Assembly: GCF_900176425.1 (NCBI RefSeq)
Contig: NZ_FWXS01000010.1
Coordinates: 80,942-144,941, forward strand
Origin: Moheibacter sediminis
GTDB taxonomy: Bacteria; Bacteroidota; Bacteroidia; Flavobacteriales; Weeksellaceae
Direction of reading: 5' to 3'
DNA: 64,000 nucleotides
Positions within the stretch are counted from its first letter, which is position 1, and each line of letters opens with the position of its first letter. Of this stretch, positions 39,318 through 47,374 are shown one piece after another. The position numbers and the translations under genes were made by a program. Under the pieces are notes generated by a model that saw only the letters and a program-made list of their open reading frames with translations, ran no database searches and was not told the origin of the DNA.

Positions 39318-42300
39318 TTACTTAATTATGATTTTTCTGGCTTGTTTAAAGCCGCTCGCATTCATTTGGTAGAAGTAAATTCCACTTGATAATCCATTAA
39401 GATTTACTGAAATTGAATTTTCTCCTTGAGTAAAATATCGATTGGTCAATTCTTTTATATATCGACCGGTTGAATCATAAAGTCTGATGCTCACCTTCCC
39501 GCTTTCAGTTATATGAAATGGAATTTGCGTTTGTTCAGTTGCGGGATTAGGATAATTTTGACCTAATTTATTTCGGTTTGAATCCATATCTGAATCATTT
39601 GAACCTAAAACTTCATGCGATGAAGTGAAGAAATAAATTCCTGAAAAATGTGAGATTTCACTGCTTATTGTATTTCCCAAAAGTAGTCTTCCATCGTGGA
39701 GCGGAACCAATCGGTCAGGATTGGAATCAGAATATTGCGGTGCGATAAAAAATTCTTCTTCAACATTTCCATCTGGCGAAATCTTCATCAATCCGTTTAT
39801 AGTAAAAGGACTTGGAGTGAAGTAAATCCTCCTTGGATGAGTGGTTGAATACACTTGGTTTAAAACATAAATATTGTCCAAATCATCTACATAAACATCA
39901 CGGTAAAATTCGTTAAAATCAGAGTTGACTTCCCATTCTAAATCTCCTTCTTCATCAAACTTTAAAGTAACGACACGATTATTTGTTCCATCAAGCACGC
40001 TAAATCCTGTTACGATTAATTCTCCTGTAGATAAAGGCTTTACCGCATAAGAGCGAACTCTTCTTCCTGTTTGCCCATAACTTTTTCCCCAAACTAAATC
40101 TCCTTCGGGACTGTATTTGTAAATTAGTAATTCTCCCAGATTGATGTTGGTTTTGTTTTCTTTCCAACCCACAGCATAGGCCTGTCCTTGTTCATCTACG
40201 TATAGATTGTTGGCGCCTGAATTCCATCCTGTGATGTCAGAAGCATTTATCCAGTTCAATTCACCGTTTTGTGATAATTGGAAAGTTGTAAGATTGGTAG
40301 TCTGAGAAAAGAAAGAGCCTGCTCCTGAGTGTCCGGAGAATGTAATGTTTGACATTGAATCAGTTGCTGCTTTTGAGATGTAATATAAATTATCTTCTTC
40401 ATTTCCAGATGAAATCCATTTTGTCCACTGTTCATTTCCATCATCCGAAATTTTAATTACAGTAAATCGGGGTGAGTACTGATCTTCGAATTCGTGTGTA
40501 TTTCCCGCAATGAAAATATTATCGTTGTCATCTATTGTGATGGTGTTGATTTCAGGCTGAATAAATGTTTTTTCAAATTCCCATATCAATTCGCCATCAA
40601 CAGAATATTTTTTTACAAATATCGGATTAGAATCAAAAGGAGAAGATGTCAATGCTACAATCGTTTCACCTGCAGAATTTATGTCCATCATGATTCTTGT
40701 TGCAGGATTTCCATTGTCAGGATTAAAGGAATGTTGCCATAGAATATCTCCTGAAGGACTATATTTTGCTAAAAAGAAATTCTGCATATAGGAAATAGAT
40801 TCGGTGATAGAGCCATAATTCCCAATGATTATAGTATTTCCAAATTCATCGGGAAGAGCATCTGTCAGACTGGTATTGCTTCCTCCCATATTCCCGTAGA
40901 AATTGTTCCATTCAGGAATGTCGTTCTCAGTATTAAATTGGGTAAATTCATATACATTTCCTTCTTCGGTGTAACGATTATCCATTACGATTGTATAGTC
41001 GTCATTTTCGCTAATTCCTAATCCAATCAATCCGTTAACAACAAAAATTCCCGTCAGTTCTTTTACGTAATTTTTCTCATCTATCAGTTCTCCTTGTTCG
41101 TCATACTTCATGATATTGATAGCATGTTTAGATTCTTCATTCTGACCACGGACAGCTACGACGGGATTTTTCTGAGAATCGAATTCTAAATGTACATAAG
41201 TTCCCAAACCACTTCCCAGGATTTGTAAATTAGAGGTTTCCTTTACCCAGTTTTGATTTCCGTCTGGGTCATAAGAGATTAATATAGACCCTCCCTCAGG
41301 GCTGCTTGTACGATGCATCCCTGCTACATAAATTTTGTCGTTATCGGTTTTCAATTCATAACCGTAATTCATTCGGTTAGGAATTTCATGGGCATCTACC
41401 CAGATTTCTTCTCCTTCAGGTGAATATTTGATGGTACCCATTTTACTGAACGGACTCCCTGTTGCAAATGTGCCTGTTACGTAACAATTTCCATCATTGT
41501 CAAATGCAACATCATTGGCTACAGAATTTGTCTGATTTCCATCAATAGTAAAAAGATAATTTTGTTTCCAAAGAATTTCTCCATCTGCAGAATATTTAAT
41601 CGTGTAATAAGTTTGATAAAAATTTTCATTCGAACCATATCCAACCACTGCTATGTTTCCATTATTATCAGAACTAATTGCGCTTGGTTCTATCCATATT
41701 CCTTCGACATCATTTTCTTCTATTTTGCTCCAAAGTAAATTTCCTTCAGAATTATATTTTAAAATAGTATAGTTTACAGATTCTACTTCATTGTTGTTTA
41801 CATAACTAATTCCTAAAACCAATACATTGCCTTGATTGTCAACTGTAATTTGTGATGGATAATCCAATCCGCTGAATCCGCCATCAAAAATAGATTTCCA
41901 GATACTAGCTCCGGAACTTTTATCATATTTCACTGTGCGGATGTCCATATCACTTCCGTTCCATTCTACGCCTGCGACTACAGGATTATTTTCAGCATCC
42001 AAAGAAATTGCAAATCCAAATTCCGATGCAAAATCAACTACATTTTCTCTTGTCATCCATAGGATTTCTCCTTCAGGATTCACTTTCATAGTAAGCATAT
42101 TTCCAGCAGGTGCTTCTTCATGAGAACTTGTTCCTGTAATATATGTATTTCCTTCGTTATCGGTTATACTTTGCATCGGTTTGCTAACACCTTGATAAGG
42201 AAATTCGATATAAAAACTTCTTGAAAAAGGAGCATTGTAAGAATTTGAATGAATGTTATTAATTTGACTTAAATTATTATCAGCAGCATCTGTTTGAAAT

Positions 42301-42431
42301 CTAGATAAAAAATAACTTTCAGCTGTAGTGTTCTCTTTGAACTTATTCACGCCTGCTTGTGAAAGAAGTTGTGCCTTTCCAAAAATTCCGAAGAAAAAAA
42401 TGAACAGACATGTTAAATAAAATTGTTTCAT
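39318..42431 (-). CDS. Large T9SS type A cargo protein with SBBP/delta-60-type propeller repeats
   Basis: A 1037-residue secreted protein (signal ends FGKAQ). About residues 75-930 consist of roughly 45-55-residue repeats of the form DxxGNxYVTG, then YSPEGEILW (for example DNDGNCYVTGTF, YSADGEILWKQ, DDNDNIFIAGNT, YSPEGDLVWGKSY). These match SBBP/delta-60 beta-propeller repeats. The last 80 residues (GQNYPNPATEQTQIPF, IRLYDSTGRYIKEL, SSGIYFYQM, ending ARKIIIK) are a type A T9SS sorting domain. No enzyme motif was seen. It probably functions outside the cell as a binding or adhesive protein. Confidence 0.87.
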   Translation of the reverse strand: MKQFYLTCLFIFFFGIFGKAQLLSQAGVNKFKENTTAESYFLSRFQTDAADNNLSQINNIHSNSYNAPFSRSFYIEFPYQGVSKPMQSITDNEGNTYITGTSSHEEAPAGNMLTMKVNPEGEILWMTRENVVDFASEFGFAISLDAENNPVVAGVEWNGSDMDIRTVKYDKSSGASIWKSIFDGGFSGLDYPSQITVDNQGNVLVLGISYVNNNEVESVNYTILKYNSEGNLLWSKIEENDVEGIWIEPSAISSDNNGNIAVVGYGSNENFYQTYYTIKYSADGEILWKQNYLFTIDGNQTNSVANDVAFDNDGNCYVTGTFATGSPFSKMGTIKYSPEGEEIWVDAHEIPNRMNYGYELKTDNDKIYVAGMHRTSSPEGGSILISYDPDGNQNWVKETSNLQILGSGLGTYVHLEFDSQKNPVVAVRGQNEESKHAINIMKYDEQGELIDEKNYVKELTGIFVVNGLIGLGISENDDYTIVMDNRYTEEGNVYEFTQFNTENDIPEWNNFYGNMGGSNTSLTDALPDEFGNTIIIGNYGSITESISYMQNFFLAKYSPSGDILWQHSFNPDNGNPATRIMMDINSAGETIVALTSSPFDSNPIFVKKYSVDGELIWEFEKTFIQPEINTITIDDNDNIFIAGNTHEFEDQYSPRFTVIKISDDGNEQWTKWISSGNEEDNLYYISKAATDSMSNITFSGHSGAGSFFSQTTNLTTFQLSQNGELNWINASDITGWNSGANNLYVDEQGQAYAVGWKENKTNINLGELLIYKYSPEGDLVWGKSYGQTGRRVRSYAVKPLSTGELIVTGFSVLDGTNNRVVTLKFDEEGDLEWEVNSDFNEFYRDVYVDDLDNIYVLNQVYSTTHPRRIYFTPSPFTINGLMKISPDGNVEEEFFIAPQYSDSNPDRLVPLHDGRLLLGNTISSEISHFSGIYFFTSSHEVLGSNDSDMDSNRNKLGQNYPNPATEQTQIPFHITESGKVSIRLYDSTGRYIKELTNRYFTQGENSISVNLNGLSSGIYFYQMNASGFKQARKIIIK

Positions 42432-42607
42432 GTGTTGTGTTTTTTATGATTTAGATGTTTCATTGTGTTTGCCAAAGGAATAGTTAATCCTTTATAAATG
42501 CAAAAATTAGGCGTTGACAAAAGTGTTGACATTATACATTTCTGTATTTTTAAATTAAAAAACTTTGATTCGTAGCTAATCAAAATGAACTTTCATATTT
42601 TTACCGA

Positions 42608-44536
42608 ATGATTACACGTCAGACCATAGATACAATTTTTTCGGCGGCGAGGGTAGAGGAAGTAATTGGAGACTTCGTCCATCTCAAACGCGCCGGCGGA
42701 AATTTGAAAGGACTTTCACCGTTTGTGGACGAAAAGTCGCCATCGTTTATGGTTTCTCCGGCGAAACAGATTTGGAAAGATTTCTCTTCGGGAAAGGGTG
42801 GGAACGTAGTTACATTTCTGATGGAACACGAACAATTTACTTATCCTGAGGCACTTCGCTGGCTGGCAAAAAGGTACAACATCGAAATCGAAGAAGACCG
42901 CGAACAGTCGGATGAACAAAAAGAGGAAGTTAAGCTCCGCGAAAGCTTATACATCGTTTCAGAATTTGCCAAAAAATATTTTGTCGAACAATTGAATGAA
43001 ACTGAGGAAGGCAAAAATATCGGTTTAAGTTATTTCAAGGAAAGAGGATTTACCAAAGAAACCATTCTGAAATTTGAATTGGGTTATTCGCCCGCACAAC
43101 GCAATGCTTTTACCGAATATGCCGAGAAAAAAGGCTACAGCAAAGCTTTGCTCGAAGCTTCAGGTTTGTCTGTTTTTAATGAACAAGGAAATGGAATTGA
43201 CCGTTTTCGCGAACGTGTGATGTTTCCGATTCATAGTTTTTCAGGACGGGTTTTAGGTTTTGGCGGAAGGATTTTGCGAAGCGATGCCAAAGCAGCAAAA
43301 TATTTAAATTCGCCTGAAACTGAAATCTACCACAAGAGTAAAATTCTCTATGGAATTTTCCAGTCCAAACAAGCAATTCTGAAACAAAATGAATGTTTGC
43401 TGGTTGAAGGTTATACCGATGTGATTTCGCTTCATCAATCAGGAATTGAAAATGTGGTATCGAGTTCAGGAACTGCTTTGACGCCGGATCAAATTCGTTT
43501 AATCAAAAGATTGACTCCCAATGTTACAATTTTGTATGATGGCGATTCTGCAGGAATCAAAGCTTCATTTCGTGGGATTGATTTGATTTTGGAACAGGAA
43601 TTAAACGTGAAAGTGCTTTTGTTTCCTGAGGGAAACGATCCGGATTCTTTTGCACAGAAACATTCTTCCGAAGAAATTCAAAATTACATTGCAGAAAATG
43701 CTACGGATTTCATCCAGTTCAAAGCAAAAATTTTACTAGAAGATGCAAAAAACGATCCGGTCAAAAAAGCGGATTTAATTCGGGACATCATTCAAAGCAT
43801 TTCGTTGGTTCCCAATATGATTCAACGCGAATTGTACATTCAGGAAACTTCAAAATTGATGGATGTCCGCGAGGAAGTTTTGTTCAAGGAATTGGCGCAA
43901 ATTCTTCAAAGAAAAGGAAAAGAAGACGTACCTGCACAGCGGGAATCCAAACCGTTGGAAGTTGTCAAAGAAGTTGAAAAAGTTGTTATCGACCCCATCA
44001 ATATTGTAGAGGAGGAAATCATCAAACTCATCATGCAATTTGGTAATTTGGTCATTGAACTGACTGCTGATGACGATGAAAAATATGAAACCACGGTCAT
44101 CGAAGAAATTATCAGGCAGTTCGAAGTGAATGATCTACAATTGAAAAATGAATTGTACCAATCTATTCTCGAAGATGTGAAATTAGGCTACGAACAAGAA
44201 GAATTGCGTGCGGGAGATTTTTTCATAAAATTATTTGATGAAAGCAAAACCAGCGTAGCTTCGGAAGCGATGATTGAAAAATATTCAATTAGCAAAAACT
44301 GGGCGGACAAAATGGGGATTTACATCAAACCCAAAGAAGACCACATTGTCAAAGACATTACCGACACGATTTTGCGTTACAAAAGTTTTTATCTTGATGA
44401 AAAAATAAAAGAATTTTCATTTATTTTAAAAGATGAAAATATCACGGGAGAATTGAGAATCGAACAAATCGAAAAGATTATGATCCTGACGCAAATGCGT
44501 TCCAAAATTTTCGTTGCACTCAATCGAGTAATCTAA
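42608..44536 (+). CDS. dnaG: DNA primase lacking the zinc ligands
   Basis: A 642-residue primase that makes RNA primers at replication forks. The N-terminal CHC2-type domain keeps its frame (GLSPFVDEKSPSFMVSP, then WKDFSSGKGGN), but the four zinc ligands are replaced: Cys to Ser37, His to Val40, Cys to Asp58 and Cys to Ser61. The catalytic Toprim core is intact (VEGYTDVISLHQSG, SSSGTALT, YDGDSAGIKAS, FPEGNDPDSF). The C-terminal helicase-binding region is helical and divergent. I recall the same ligand loss in other flavobacteria, so it is probably an active clade variant. A repeat copy and a terminator follow. Confidence 0.95.
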   Translation: MITRQTIDTIFSAARVEEVIGDFVHLKRAGGNLKGLSPFVDEKSPSFMVSPAKQIWKDFSSGKGGNVVTFLMEHEQFTYPEALRWLAKRYNIEIEEDREQSDEQKEEVKLRESLYIVSEFAKKYFVEQLNETEEGKNIGLSYFKERGFTKETILKFELGYSPAQRNAFTEYAEKKGYSKALLEASGLSVFNEQGNGIDRFRERVMFPIHSFSGRVLGFGGRILRSDAKAAKYLNSPETEIYHKSKILYGIFQSKQAILKQNECLLVEGYTDVISLHQSGIENVVSSSGTALTPDQIRLIKRLTPNVTILYDGDSAGIKASFRGIDLILEQELNVKVLLFPEGNDPDSFAQKHSSEEIQNYIAENATDFIQFKAKILLEDAKNDPVKKADLIRDIIQSISLVPNMIQRELYIQETSKLMDVREEVLFKELAQILQRKGKEDVPAQRESKPLEVVKEVEKVVIDPINIVEEEIIKLIMQFGNLVIELTADDDEKYETTVIEEIIRQFEVNDLQLKNELYQSILEDVKLGYEQEELRAGDFFIKLFDESKTSVASEAMIEKYSISKNWADKMGIYIKPKEDHIVKDITDTILRYKSFYLDEKIKEFSFILKDENITGELRIEQIEKIMILTQMRSKIFVALNRVI

Positions 44537-44556
44537 TTTTAATAAAAATTGTTTTC

Positions 44557-44593
44557 TGTCACTCAGGACTAAATGTAATTAAGCGAAGAATCT
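44557..44593. repeat. Second degenerate GTCACTCA...GCGAAGAATCT repeat
   Basis: TGTCACTCAGGAC at the left and AGCGAAGAATCT at the right. It shares both ends with the copy at 10684-10708 but has a longer middle. The right end doubles as the left arm of the dnaG terminator. Confidence 0.4.
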
Positions 44594-44620
44594 ACTGAAA
44601 ACTATATAGATTCTTTTTTT
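44586..44620 (+). terminator. Terminator after dnaG
   Basis: AAGAATCTA at 44586-44594 pairs with TAGATTCTT around 44607-44615, followed by a run of T. Confidence 0.7.
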
Positions 44621-44635
44621 TGTCGAAATGAAAAA

Positions 44636-45076
44636 TTAATTCTTAATCAAATTGCAACGAAATTTTTCATTGTAAATGAATGATGCAGGAAAATTTCTTT
44701 TGGCTTTATTAAGTGTTGAGGAAGCATCATTTCTCGATTCAAAATATCCGACATAAACTTTATAATCAGGTGAATGATACACGATGTTTGAATATAAATT
44801 AGGAAACAATTGTTTGGCTTCTTTCAATTTCTGATCCGCTTCCGAACGGTTTTTGCTGTAAAAAATTTGAACACGGGCACCGTCGCAGAATTCCTTTATA
44901 GGTGGTGGAGGCAGTGCAGGAGTTTCACAAACCGCATTGGCTTTTTCCATCATTAATTTCTGCAAACTTTCTTCATACTCAATCGTCAGGTTTCCGTAAG
45001 TTTCGGAAACATAATTGGTTTGCGCCACCGCAATTGAACTGATAAAAACAAATATACTTAGAATCTTAAATCTCAT
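44636..45076 (-). CDS. SPOR-domain exported protein
   Basis: A 146-residue exported protein (signal ends IAVAQ). Residues about 65-140 form a SPOR domain: RVQIFYSKNRSEADQKL, then YKVYVGYFESRNDASSTL and NFPASFI. SPOR domains bind denuded peptidoglycan at division sites. Before it lies a short Pro-rich linker (PALPPPP). It is a paralogue of the next gene upstream (45158-45649), sharing ESLQKLMMEKANAVC-like sequence. They lie on the same strand 81 bases apart and arose by tandem duplication. Confidence 0.82.
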   Translation of the reverse strand: MRFKILSIFVFISSIAVAQTNYVSETYGNLTIEYEESLQKLMMEKANAVCETPALPPPPIKEFCDGARVQIFYSKNRSEADQKLKEAKQLFPNLYSNIVYHSPDYKVYVGYFESRNDASSTLNKAKRNFPASFIYNEKFRCNLIKN

Positions 45077-45157
45077 TTTTTCTTGAATTAATTCAACTCT
45101 GAATTAACGTGAAAAATCGTGCCTAAGTATGAAGTTAAGAAAAATTTAAGTTCTAAA

Positions 45158-45649
45158 TTAAAGTGCTTTTCTGCACCAAACACGCCATTGAACAGAGAAT
45201 GCAGAAGGGTAAGATCTTTGAATCCTGCGCAAATCCGGACTTGCCGTAGAACGTGTAAAATAGTCTCCTACCAAAATCCTGTAATCTGGGCTTGCATAAA
45301 TCAATTCCGCTGTCAAAGAAGGAAACTGGCGTGAAAAATCGTTTTTAACTTTGTTGGCAGCTTCGCGGTCTTTGGTGTAAAATATCTGAATTTTATAACC
45401 CATAATTTTCTGCTGCGTTGCACATTTATCTGCCGGAGTAAGCTTTTTGGGTGGGACATAAACCGGTTTGTTGCAAACAGCCTGTTCTTTGCTCATCATA
45501 AGTTTGGCGAGGCTTTCATCTATTTCCATGGAAAATTCTCCGCCGTTTTCTGTATTTTTGGTAAATACATACAAGGAATCCTTTTTGGGATTCTGTCCGT
45601 AAAGGATTGAAAATCCTAAAATTAAAACAATGGGTAAAATTCTGTGCAT
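45158..45649 (-). CDS. SPOR-domain exported protein (paralogue)
   Basis: A 163-residue exported protein (signal ends FSILYGQ). It shares DESLAKLMMSKEQAVC and the SPOR domain (YKIQIFYTKDREAANKV, YRILVGDYFTRSTASPDL, YPSAF) with the neighbour at 44636-45076. Probable peptidoglycan-binding role at the septum or envelope. A TATCTTTG promoter box lies 17 bases upstream, so this gene is likely the first of the pair. Confidence 0.82.
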   Translation of the reverse strand: MHRILPIVLILGFSILYGQNPKKDSLYVFTKNTENGGEFSMEIDESLAKLMMSKEQAVCNKPVYVPPKKLTPADKCATQQKIMGYKIQIFYTKDREAANKVKNDFSRQFPSLTAELIYASPDYRILVGDYFTRSTASPDLRRIQRSYPSAFSVQWRVWCRKAL

Positions 45650-45665
45650 AGAAATTTATTTAAGG

Positions 45666-45673
45666 CAAAGATA
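45666..45673 (-). promoter_or_regulatory. Candidate -7 box for the SPOR gene pair
   Basis: Minus strand TATCTTTG, matching TAnnTTTG, 16 bases before the ATG at 45649. Confidence 0.5.
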
Positions 45674-45863
45674 ATTCAGAATTTATTTCCGCAAACTGAA
45701 TATCAAAAAAGAATTCAAAATTGAGGCGGTTTTTAGCAATCGTAGTTAAACATTGATATAGTGGGAGTTTATCGCCCAATTTATTTAGATTCGTTTTAAA
45801 TTAATTAAAATGACAAACTTCATCATGCAATCCTTATGATTTTATTAAGGTTTGAGAGTATTT

Positions 45864-45896
45864 TTGTCCGGTTAAAAACAGTTATTTTAACATTTG
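45864..45896 (+). promoter_or_regulatory. Possible promoter of the alternative complex III operon
   Basis: TTG at 45864-45866 and TAACATTTG at 45888-45896. The -7 element has one base more than the TAnnTTTG consensus, so the assignment is tentative. It fits the position before the actA start at 45920. Confidence 0.35.
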
Positions 45897-45919
45897 TAAC
45901 AGAACTCAATGTTTAGTTA

Positions 45920-47353
45920 ATGAAGGCAAGACCACTTTACAAATTACGATTACTGAGTACGGCATTCTTTTTAGCCCTATTCATATTTTCTTATTCACAA
46001 GATGAAATTACGGGCGATGGCGCGAAAGGATATGATTTGTTCCAAACAAATTGTACCGCTTGTCACCAGATTGATGGCAAGTTAATTGGCCCGGAATTGC
46101 GTGGTGTCGTAACACGCGTTAAGGAAGATGGAGGCGTTGGCAAAGAATGGCTTCACTCTTGGATCAAAGACAACAAAGCACTTCGCGCAACCGGAGATGC
46201 ATACGCAAACAAAATTTTCGAAGAAAACGGACGTCAGGAAATGTTGGCGTTCCCAAATTTGAGTGATCAGGATATCGATGATATCTTAACTTATACTACA
46301 AATCCGGAAGCAGGACAAACTGCATTTGAAGAAGCTAAAAAAGCAAAAGAAGCTGAGGCTGCTGCTGCGAAAGCTGCCAAAAATTCAGGTGGAGGAGGAG
46401 CTTCTACAGGGGTGGTAATAGTTGGTTTCTTTGTTTTGGCAGTTATTTTAGTTTGGATTTTATTCAGATTAAATGCTTTGGTTAAATTGACCCAAGCTGA
46501 AGAGTTAACTTCAGAAGATGAAGCTGCTGCAGTTTCTTTCTCCGAGTTGATGACCAAATATGACAAATTGTTCAAAGCCGGAATGGCATTGTTGGTTATA
46601 CTGGCATTGGCAGGAGCATGGAACTTCATGTTAGGGATCGGGGTTGACAAAGGTTACGAGCCTGCGCAGCCAATCTATTTCTCTCACCAGGTTCACGCCG
46701 GAGTTCAGGGAATTGACTGTCAATACTGTCACTCAAGTGCAAAATATGGTAAAGTTTCAGGGATTCCTTCTACAAATGTTTGTATGAACTGTCACAAAAC
46801 TGTAAAAGAATACAAAGGAGATTACTACGAAGAACATTTGGTAGATAACGGAATGTACGCAAGTGCAGACGAAGTGAAAAAATTCTATACAGGAGAAATC
46901 CAGAAAATGTACCAGGCAATCGGCTGGGATCCTGCTGCAAATAATTTCACGGGAGAACAAAAACCAATCGAATGGGTGAGAATCCACAACATGCCGGATT
47001 TTGTTTACTTCAGCCACCAACAGCACGTAGTTGCAGGTGAAAAAGCAATCTTGAAAGCAATCGCTGATGGAACAATTCCTAATTCAAAAGAATTGAACTT
47101 ACCGGACAACAGCCAAGTATGTTTCGCTTGCCACGGTGATGTAACTAAAATGGACGAATTAAAAATGGCTAATCAATTTACGATGGGATGGTGTATCGAA
47201 TGTCACCGTACTACCGAAGTGGATATGTCAAACGAATATAACAGTCAGTACTATGCCGAACTTCACGAAAAGTTGAAGAAACAATACGGTGAAGGAACTA
47301 AGATTACAGTTGATGCAATCGGTGGTTTGGAGTGTGGTAAATGTCATTATTAA
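45920..47353 (+). CDS. actA: Alternative complex III subunit ActA with an added N-terminal cytochrome c domain
   Basis: A 477-residue multiheme protein. Six CxxCH heme motifs: CTACH at Cys45 in an N-terminal class I cytochrome c domain (with GPELRGV after it), then five in the C-terminal pentaheme domain at Cys267 (CQYCH), 288 (CMNCH), 401 (CFACH), 425 (CIECH) and 472 (CGKCH). Two membrane helices lie between (about 160-180 and 215-235). ActA passes electrons from the iron-sulfur subunit to periplasmic acceptors. Classic ActA has only the pentaheme part, so the extra cytochrome domain is a fusion or clade variant. First gene of the operon. Confidence 0.93.
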   Translation: MKARPLYKLRLLSTAFFLALFIFSYSQDEITGDGAKGYDLFQTNCTACHQIDGKLIGPELRGVVTRVKEDGGVGKEWLHSWIKDNKALRATGDAYANKIFEENGRQEMLAFPNLSDQDIDDILTYTTNPEAGQTAFEEAKKAKEAEAAAAKAAKNSGGGGASTGVVIVGFFVLAVILVWILFRLNALVKLTQAEELTSEDEAAAVSFSELMTKYDKLFKAGMALLVILALAGAWNFMLGIGVDKGYEPAQPIYFSHQVHAGVQGIDCQYCHSSAKYGKVSGIPSTNVCMNCHKTVKEYKGDYYEEHLVDNGMYASADEVKKFYTGEIQKMYQAIGWDPAANNFTGEQKPIEWVRIHNMPDFVYFSHQQHVVAGEKAILKAIADGTIPNSKELNLPDNSQVCFACHGDVTKMDELKMANQFTMGWCIECHRTTEVDMSNEYNSQYYAELHEKLKKQYGEGTKITVDAIGGLECGKCHY

Positions 47354-47374
47354 AAATTAAAGCAAGAGGTATAA

